11,833 nt of DNA from an uncultured Devosia sp. Lineage in GTDB: Bacteria; Pseudomonadota; Alphaproteobacteria; Rhizobiales; Devosiaceae. The DNA lies in contig NZ_CAMLHM010000084.1 in assembly GCF_946479885.1 (NCBI RefSeq), positions 1 through 11,833 of the forward strand, written 5' to 3'. The notes under the pieces were generated by a model. It worked only from the letters and a program-made list of their open reading frames with translations, ran no database searches and was not told the DNA's origin. Within the stretch, counting starts at the first letter, position 1, and each line of letters opens with the position of its first letter. The position numbers and the translations under genes were made by a program. Positions 6,917 to 11,833 of the stretch are shown here, in pieces.

Positions 6917-7373
6917 TGAACATCCGGAAGCGCAGGAAGGTCTCGCCGTCCCAATCGATACTGCCATCAGGCACGAAGCCCAGCCGGGCCAGCGGCTTGA
7001 GCCGGGTGCGGCTGGGCGGCAGGAGGCACATGATCGAGGCAAAGCCGAAGCGGCTCCAGGCCAGCCCGATCAGATCGCGCGTGATGGCCGGACCCACACC
7101 CCATTGCTCGGGCAGCAGCACCAGCCCCAGGTCGACATCGTCGCCCTCGCGCTGAAAGCCGCCCCAGCCGACAAAGCGGCCGTCGACATGGATGGCCCAG
7201 GGGCCGTAGCCGTTCTCCTGCCACTGCGCATCCTTGGCTGCGGCCCAGTTGCGGCAGGTCGCCTCGTCCATCGCCGAGGCGAAGGGCATATGTTCGACAA
7301 TGCCGGGGTGATTGACCAATTCCAGCATCTGCTCGACCGGCACGTCGGATAGCTTGCCATAGACAATGTGCAT
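6906..7373 (-). CDS. GNAT-family N-acetyltransferase
   Basis: This 155-residue protein shows the general layout of a GNAT acetyltransferase of the RimJ/RimL-like type: an N-terminal helix region (VPVEQMLELVNHPGIVEHMP), beta strands with GRFVGWGGFQ (about 66-75), the DVDLGLVLLPEQWGVGPAITRDLIGLAW segment covering strand 4 and the acetyl-CoA binding turn and helix (about 79-106), and the C-terminal PLARLGFVPDG (about 126-136) typical of GNAT ends. The pyrophosphate loop is divergent from the usual Q/R-x-x-G-x-G/A, so cofactor binding is likely but not proven. The substrate is unknown. The ATG at 7371-7373 is chosen because GGGGGA lies about 8 nt upstream; a GTG seven codons earlier is possible. 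It is divergent from pccB and shares its last four bases with the stop region of the preceding gene. Confidence 0.8.
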   Translation of the reverse strand: MHIVYGKLSDVPVEQMLELVNHPGIVEHMPFASAMDEATCRNWAAAKDAQWQENGYGPWAIHVDGRFVGWGGFQREGDDVDLGLVLLPEQWGVGPAITRDLIGLAWSRFGFASIMCLLPPSRTRLKPLARLGFVPDGSIDWDGETFLRFRMFNPG

Positions 7374-7462
7374 CGACTTATCCCCCGGTGCCACAATAAC
7401 GCATCGATCCGGCGTCAGGCCATGCCGGTGACAGGCCCAGAGCGCCCTGAGACAAGTTCGCG

Positions 7463-7475
7463 TTTGCTTTTTGCA
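7463..7475 (+). promoter_or_regulatory. TTTGC/TTGCA motif upstream of pccB
   Basis: TTTGC (7463-7467) is followed three bases later by TTGCA (7471-7475). It loosely resembles the TTTGCAA-rich sites described for short-chain fatty acyl-CoA regulators such as PccR, which control pccB in other alphaproteobacteria. The match is partial, so this is only a candidate. Confidence 0.25.
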
Positions 7476-7495
7476 GTGCCCCCCGCCAATCTCGA

Positions 7496-7513
7496 TTTGA
7501 CTGTCCGGTCAAA
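7496..7513. promoter_or_regulatory. Candidate operator before pccB (TTTGAC-N6-GTCAAA)
   Basis: TTTGAC at 7496-7501 and GTCAAA at 7508-7513 form an exact 6-bp inverted repeat around a 6-bp spacer. Symmetry extends with CTCG (7491-7494) and CGAG (7516-7519), offset by one base. It lies 21 bp before the pccB ATG in the 161-bp divergent gap with the GNAT gene. Its form fits a dimeric repressor such as a TetR-family protein. No such regulator is encoded in the window. Confidence 0.5.
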
Positions 7514-7534
7514 AACGAGAGGCAGCGGGAGCCC

Positions 7535-9067
7535 ATGCAGAAGATCATCGCCCAACTGGAAGACAAGCGCGCCCAGGCCCGGCTCGGTGGCGGCCAGAAG
7601 CGCATCGCGACCCAGCATGGCAAGGGCAAGCTCACCGCCCGCGAACGCCTCGACGTGCTGCTCGATCCCGGCAGTTTCGAAGAATACGACATGTTCGTCA
7701 CCCACCGGGCGACCGATTTCAACATGGCCGACACCATCATCCCCGGCGACGGCGTCGTTACCGGCTGGGGCACCATCGAAGGCCGGCTGGTCTATGTGTT
7801 CAGCCAGGACTTCACCGTCTTCGGCGGCTCGCTGTCGGAAACCCACGCCAAAAAGATCTGCAAGATCATGGATCTGGCGCTGCAGAACGGCGCGCCTGTC
7901 ATCGGGCTCAACGATAGTGGCGGCGCCCGTATCCAGGAGGGCGTGGCGTCATTGGGCGGCTATGCCGACGTGTTCTGGCGCAATGTGCAGGCCTCGGGCG
8001 CCGTGCCGCAGATCTCGGTCATCATGGGCCCCTGCGCCGGCGGCGCGGTCTATTCCCCCGCCATGACCGACTTCATCTACATGGTCAAAGACACCAGCTA
8101 CATGTTCGTGACCGGCCCCGACGTGGTCAAGACCGTCACCAATGAAAGCGTGACGCAGGAAGAGCTCGGCGGCGCCTCGACCCACACGAAAATCTCCTCG
8201 GTGGCCGACGCAGCCTTCGACAACGACATCGAGACGCTGCTCGAAGTCCGCCGCCTCTTCGCCTACCTGCCGCTCGCCGCCGGCCAGAAGCCGCCGCGCC
8301 TGCCGACGCATGATCCGATCGACCGCGGCGACAACAGTCTCGATACCATCATCCCCGACAGCGCCAGCAAGCCCTATGACATGCGCGAGGTGATCGAGAA
8401 GGTCGCCGACGAGGGCGACTTCCTCGAAATCCAGAAGGACCATGCCGGCAATATCCTGTGCGGTTTCATCCGGCTCGATGGCCACAGCGTCGGCGTCGTC
8501 GCCAACCAGCCGCTGGTGCTGGCCGGGTGCCTCGACATCAACGCATCCAAGAAAGCCGCGCGCTTCATCCGCTTCTGCGACAGCTTCGAAATCCCCATCC
8601 TGACCTTTGTCGACGTCCCCGGCTTCCTGCCCGGCGTGGCGCAGGAATATGGCGGCATCATCAAGCATGGCGCCAAGCTGCTCTTCGCCTATGCCGAAGC
8701 CACCGTACCGCTGGTGACCGTCATCACCCGCAAGGCCTATGGCGGCGCCTATGACGTGATGGCCAGTAAGCACATCAAGGCCGACGTCAACTACGCCTGG
8801 CCCTCAGCCGAAATCGCGGTGATGGGCGCCAAGGGCGCGACGGAAATCCTCTATCGCTCGGAACTGGGCGACCCCGCCAAGATCGCCCAACGCACGGCGG
8901 ATTACGAAGCCCGCTTCGCCAACCCCTTCGTCGCCGCCGAACGCGGCTTCATCGACGACGTGATCATGCCGCATGGGACGAGAAGGCGGGTCATCCGGGC
9001 GTTCTCGACGCTCAGGCACAAGACGCACAGCATGCCCAAGAAGAAGCACGACAATATTCCGTTGTGA
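7535..9067 (+). CDS. pccB: Propionyl-CoA carboxylase beta subunit (carboxyltransferase)
   Basis: This 510-residue carboxyltransferase moves CO2 from biotin on PccA to propionyl-CoA, giving (S)-methylmalonyl-CoA. Both crotonase-like halves are present. The N-half carries [13 protein letters not shown] (D127 onward) and the oxyanion-type loop [18 protein letters not shown] (163 onward). The C-half carries [26 protein letters not shown] and [15 protein letters not shown]407 in AYDVMAS sits where Asp favours propionyl-CoA in the Streptomyces enzyme, supporting PCC rather than acetyl-CoA carboxylase. Length fits the family (about 510-530). The ATG at 7535 follows GGGAG with short spacing and an earlier GAGAGG. 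The stop at 9065-9067 overlaps the ribosome site of pccA, so the subunits are probably translated together to build the alpha6-beta6 holoenzyme. Confidence 0.97.
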   Translation: MQKIIAQLEDKRAQARLGGGQKRIATQHGKGKLTARERLDVLLDPGSFEEYDMFVTHRATDFNMADTIIPGDGVVTGWGTIEGRLVYVFSQDFTVFGGSLSETHAKKICKIMDLALQNGAPVIGLNDSGGARIQEGVASLGGYADVFWRNVQASGAVPQISVIMGPCAGGAVYSPAMTDFIYMVKDTSYMFVTGPDVVKTVTNESVTQEELGGASTHTKISSVADAAFDNDIETLLEVRRLFAYLPLAAGQKPPRLPTHDPIDRGDNSLDTIIPDSASKPYDMREVIEKVADEGDFLEIQKDHAGNILCGFIRLDGHSVGVVANQPLVLAGCLDINASKKAARFIRFCDSFEIPILTFVDVPGFLPGVAQEYGGIIKHGAKLLFAYAEATVPLVTVITRKAYGGAYDVMASKHIKADVNYAWPSAEIAVMGAKGATEILYRSELGDPAKIAQRTADYEARFANPFVAAERGFIDDVIMPHGTRRRVIRAFSTLRHKTHSMPKKKHDNIPL

Positions 9068-9071
9068 GGAG
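9066..9071 (+). promoter_or_regulatory. Ribosome binding site that decides the pccA start
   Basis: GAGGAG overlaps the pccB stop and lies 7 nt before the GTG at 9079. The alternative GTG at 9064 lies in front of this site and overlaps the stop itself, so 9079 is preferred. The protein then begins MITKLLVANRGEIA, as biotin carboxylases usually do. Confidence 0.75.
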
Positions 9072-9078
9072 CCGCGAA

Positions 9079-11058
9079 GTGATCACCAAACTCCTCGTCG
9101 CCAACCGTGGTGAAATCGCCTGCCGGGTCATCAAGACCGCGCGCAAGATGGGCATTGCCACCGTCGCGGTCTATTCCGATGCCGACCGCGAGGCGCTGCA
9201 TGTCCGCATGGCTGATGAGGCCGTGCATATCGGGCCATCGCCGGCCAAGGACAGCTATCTCCTGATCGACAAGATCATCGCCGCCTGCAAGCAGACCGGC
9301 GCCCAGGCGGTGCATCCGGGCTATGGCTTCCTCTCGGAAAACCCGAAATTCGCCGAGGCGCTGGAAGCCGCCGGGATCATCTTCGTCGGCCCGCCGGTCA
9401 AAGCCATCGAGGCGATGGGCGACAAGATCACGTCCAAGAAGCTTGCCGCCGCGGCGGGAGTCTCGACCGTGCCCGGCCATATGGGGCTGATATCAGACGC
9501 CGAGCATGCCGTGACCATCTCCAGGTCCATCGGCTATCCGGTGATGATCAAGGCCTCGGCGGGCGGTGGCGGCAAGGGCATGCGGATTGCCTGGAACGAC
9601 GCGGAAGCGCGCGAGGGCTTCGAGCGCTCCAAATCCGAGGCCGCGTCGAGCTTCGGCGATGATCGCATCTTCATAGAGAAATTCGTCACCGAGCCGCGCC
9701 ATATCGAAATCCAGCTCATCGGCGACCAACACGGCAACGTGCTCTATCTCAACGAGCGCGAATGCTCGATCCAGCGCCGCAACCAGAAGGTCGTCGAGGA
9801 GGCGCCTTCGCCCTTCCTCGACGAGGCCACGCGCAAGGCCATGGGCGAACAGTCGGTCGCGCTGGCCAAGGCGGTGGATTACACCAGCGCCGGCACGGTG
9901 GAATTCATCGTCGATGCCGATCGCAAGTTCTACTTCCTCGAAATGAACACCCGCCTCCAGGTGGAGCATCCGGTCACCGAATTGATCACCGGGCTCGACC
10001 TCGTCGAACTGATGCTGCGCGTCGCCAATGGCGAAAAGCTGCCGCTTGCTCAGGCCGAGGTGCAGCGCAACGGCTGGGCCATCGAGTCGAGACTCTATGC
10101 CGAGGACCCCTATCGCAACTTCCTGCCCTCGACCGGCCGGCTGACCCGCTACCGCCCACCGGCGGAAAGCGCGTCCGAGAGCCTGGCCGTGCGCAACGAT
10201 ACCGGCGTGTTCGAAGGCGGAGAAATTTCCACCTTCTACGATCCGATGATCGCCAAGCTCTGCACCTGGGCGCCGACCCGCATCGAAGCCATCGACGCCA
10301 TGGCCGTGGCGCTTGATAGTTTCGAGGTCGAAGGCGTCGGCAACAACCTGCCCTTCCTCTCCACGGTCATGGATCAGGAGCGCTTCCGCGAGGGGCGGCT
10401 CACCACCGGCTATATCGCCGAGGAATTCCCCGAGGGCTTCCACGGCGCCGAACTCAGCGAACAGCACCAGTTCGACATCATTGCCGCCGCGGCCATCATG
10501 ATGGCCCGCCGCGAGCAGCGCCGCAGCGGCGCGACAACCGAGTCGCATTGGCATGTGCAGGTCGGCGATATCGCCACATCGGTGACGCTGCACCAGCATG
10601 GCCTCGAAACCCAGGTCGATCTCGGCTGGCACAGCCAGGCCGCGCATCTGCACTGGCAGTCCGGGGACAAGACGGCGCAGCTCGACTGGTCCGATGGCCG
10701 CCGGGCGGTGCTCAAGGTCACCCCTGTTACCTCAGGCTTCCGCATCCGCTATCGCGGCGCCGATCTCAAGGTGCAGGTGCTGCGGCCGCATATCGCGGCG
10801 CTGCTCAAGCACATGCCGGTCAAGGTGCCGCCCGACATGAGCAAGTATCTGCTCTGTCCGATGCCCGGGCAGATCGTGCGCATCGATGTCAGCGAGGGCG
10901 ATATCGTCGAGGATGGCCAGACGCTGGCCATTGTCGAAGCCATGAAGATGGAAAACGTGCTCAAAGCCGAAAAACGGGCGCGGGTGAGCAAGGTGCATGC
11001 CGCACCCGGCGCCGTACTGGCGGTGGATCAGGTGATCCTCGAATTCGAGGCGGTGTGA
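9079..11058 (+). CDS. pccA: Propionyl-CoA carboxylase alpha subunit (biotin carboxylase plus BCCP)
   Basis: This 659-residue protein carries the biotin carboxylase and the biotin carrier. Residues 1-445 are the carboxylase: start LLVANRGEIACRVIKTARKMG, HPGYGFLSENP, ATP-grasp lysine K158 in IKASAGGGGKGMRI with the glycine loop at 162-165, and EMNTRLQVEHPVTE with E288, N290 and R292, numbered as in E. coli AccC. About 470-590 is a less conserved region where the BT domain that docks PccB is expected. Residues about 590-659 are the biotinyl domain, with VEAMKMEN and biotin-accepting K623, 36 residues from the C-terminus. Domain order and length fit PCC alpha rather than methylcrotonyl-CoA or acetyl-CoA carboxylase; adjacency to pccB and methylmalonyl-CoA mutase makes this firm. 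All key residues are present. It starts with GTG, 11 nt after the pccB stop. Confidence 0.97.
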   Translation: MITKLLVANRGEIACRVIKTARKMGIATVAVYSDADREALHVRMADEAVHIGPSPAKDSYLLIDKIIAACKQTGAQAVHPGYGFLSENPKFAEALEAAGIIFVGPPVKAIEAMGDKITSKKLAAAAGVSTVPGHMGLISDAEHAVTISRSIGYPVMIKASAGGGGKGMRIAWNDAEAREGFERSKSEAASSFGDDRIFIEKFVTEPRHIEIQLIGDQHGNVLYLNERECSIQRRNQKVVEEAPSPFLDEATRKAMGEQSVALAKAVDYTSAGTVEFIVDADRKFYFLEMNTRLQVEHPVTELITGLDLVELMLRVANGEKLPLAQAEVQRNGWAIESRLYAEDPYRNFLPSTGRLTRYRPPAESASESLAVRNDTGVFEGGEISTFYDPMIAKLCTWAPTRIEAIDAMAVALDSFEVEGVGNNLPFLSTVMDQERFREGRLTTGYIAEEFPEGFHGAELSEQHQFDIIAAAAIMMARREQRRSGATTESHWHVQVGDIATSVTLHQHGLETQVDLGWHSQAAHLHWQSGDKTAQLDWSDGRRAVLKVTPVTSGFRIRYRGADLKVQVLRPHIAALLKHMPVKVPPDMSKYLLCPMPGQIVRIDVSEGDIVEDGQTLAIVEAMKMENVLKAEKRARVSKVHAAPGAVLAVDQVILEFEAV

Positions 11059-11099
11059 TGGGCGCTGACTGGGGCAGCACGAAGCCTTCGGTTCCTTCG

Positions 11100-11229
11100 C
11101 CTCCCTCCCCCTTGAGGGGAGGGATTGAGGGTGGGGGTCCTTCGGTAGGCCACAAAGCTACCCCCTCCTCAGCTCTGCTACGGCCCTATGGGCCGAGCTG
11201 CGCTACCCTCCCCTCAAGGGGGAGGGAGG
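11100..11229 (+). repeat. Composite palindromic repeat, copy C, with perfect 24-bp inverted ends
   Basis: The ends 11100-11123 and 11206-11229 are exact reverse complements over 24 bp. Each end is itself a hairpin with the 8-bp stem CCCTCCCC/GGGGAGGG (11103-11110 with 11116-11123, and 11206-11213 with 11219-11226). In the middle, CGGCCC (11181-11186) pairs with GGGCCG (11190-11195) around TAT. After the first hairpin comes the module tail AGGGTGGGGG. It aligns with copy A in the same orientation relative to the upstream gene. It fills most of the 201-bp gap between the pccA stop and the mutase ATG, starting 41 bp after the pccA stop and ending 21 bp before the mutase ribosome site. The absence of a U tract argues against a classical terminator. 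Confidence 0.9.
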
Positions 11230-11259
11230 CCCCAACCGGGAAGTTTGTTCGAGGTGCCC

Positions 11260-11833
11260 ATGTCCGCTGAATTCGCCCACTGGGCCGCCCTGGCGCAAAA
11301 GGAACTGCGCGACACCCCCGTCGCCTCGCTCGATCGCGACTATGGCGGCATCCCGGTCAAGCCGGTCTATTTCGGCGAAGGCTCCGAAACCCCGGGCGTC
11401 GAACCGTTCACCCGCGGCGTGCGCGCCACCATGTATGCCAACCGGCCCTGGACCATCCGCCAATATGCCGGCTTCTCGACGGCCCGCGAATCCAACGCCT
11501 TCTATCGGCAGGCATTGGAAAAGGGCCAGAAGGGGCTCTCGGTCGCCTTCGATCTCGCCACCCATCGCGGCTATGACAGCGACCATCCGCGGGTAACAGG
11601 CGATGTCGGCAAGGCGGGCGTGGCGATCGATTCCGTCGAGGACATGAAGCTGCTCTTCGACGGCATCCCGCTCGATCAGATGAGCGTGTCGATGACCATG
11701 AATGGCGCCGTCATTCCGGTGCTGGCCATGTTCATCGTCGCGGCGGAAGAGCAGGGCGTGCCGCAAGCCAAGCTCGACGGGACCATCCAGAACGACATCC
11801 TCAAGGAGTTCATGGTCCGCAACACCTATATCT
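11260..11833 (+). CDS. Methylmalonyl-CoA mutase, N-terminal part (runs off the window)
   Basis: The first 191 residues of an adenosylcobalamin-dependent mutase that turns (R)-methylmalonyl-CoA into succinyl-CoA. Typical catalytic-chain blocks are visible: [26 protein letters not shown] (50-75), with Y69 of RQYAGF in the position of the radical-cage tyrosine of the Propionibacterium enzyme; [33 protein letters not shown] (78-110); [38 protein letters not shown] (114-151). Family members run to about 700 residues with a C-terminal B12 domain, which is beyond the window edge. The ATG at 11260 has GAGG five bases upstream. It follows pccA on the same strand and should complete the propionyl-CoA to succinyl-CoA route; copy C of the repeat lies in between. 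The gene is named scpA, mutB or bhbA in different species, so no symbol is given. Confidence 0.96.
   Translation, partial: MSAEFAHWAALAQKELRDTPVASLDRDYGGIPVKPVYFGEGSETPGVEPFTRGVRATMYANRPWTIRQYAGFSTARESNAFYRQALEKGQKGLSVAFDLATHRGYDSDHPRVTGDVGKAGVAIDSVEDMKLLFDGIPLDQMSVSMTMNGAVIPVLAMFIVAAEEQGVPQAKLDGTIQNDILKEFMVRNTYI

Noticed and set aside
9493..10653. 386-codon minus-strand frame
   Set aside because: Antisense shadow of pccA; composition typical of GC-rich mirror frames.
11100..11229. Repeat C as a simple Rho-independent terminator or a CRISPR unit
   Set aside because: There is no U tract after any stem. It is a single inverted structure, not a series of direct repeats with spacers.

Overview
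The window looks like chromosomal core DNA of a GC-rich alphaproteobacterium of the order Hyphomicrobiales (Rhizobiales), perhaps a Devosia-like genus. The placement rests on recognised proteins: a ChvI-type response regulator divergent from pckA (an arrangement known from Sinorhizobium and Agrobacterium), propionyl-CoA carboxylase genes leading into methylmalonyl-CoA mutase, an exact CtrA-type box, and GC-rich palindromic intergenic repeats. The genus is inference. I see no phage, IS transposase, CRISPR, tRNA or rRNA.

Layout. Bases 1-331 (minus) are the 5' part of chvI. After a 244-bp divergent gap comes pckA (576-2168), the gluconeogenic PEP carboxykinase, closed by a hairpin terminator. 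Facing it is a small glycine-zipper lipoprotein gene (2220-2423, minus). Further along the minus strand are a secreted SleB-type cell wall hydrolase (2721-3620) and a HAD phosphatase-like hydrolase (4125-4808). Divergent from the latter is a SelO-type protein AMPylase (4941-6350), followed after 10 nt by a gamma-class carbonic anhydrase-like protein (6361-6909). That gene overlaps a convergent GNAT acetyltransferase gene (6906-7373, minus) by four bases. The rest is the propionate block on the plus strand: pccB (7535-9067), pccA (9079-11058) and the start of a methylmalonyl-CoA mutase gene (11260 to window end).

How they work together. PccA and PccB carboxylate propionyl-CoA to methylmalonyl-CoA, which the mutase turns into succinyl-CoA. 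PckA links the resulting C4 acids to PEP and gluconeogenesis. The epimerase normally needed between carboxylase and mutase is not in the window. The other genes are housekeeping or envelope functions with no clear link to this route.

The least ordinary content is between genes. Three composite palindromic repeats (A 2512-2640, B 3975-4079, C 11100-11229) each lie 40-80 bp after a stop codon and share an 8-bp hairpin stem. C has perfect 24-bp terminal inverted repeats and sits inside the propionate gene cluster. An exact TTAA-N7-TTAA box lies upstream of the cell wall hydrolase, and a TTTGAC-N6-GTCAAA palindrome lies just before pccB. I found no evidence of a wholly new multi-gene system.
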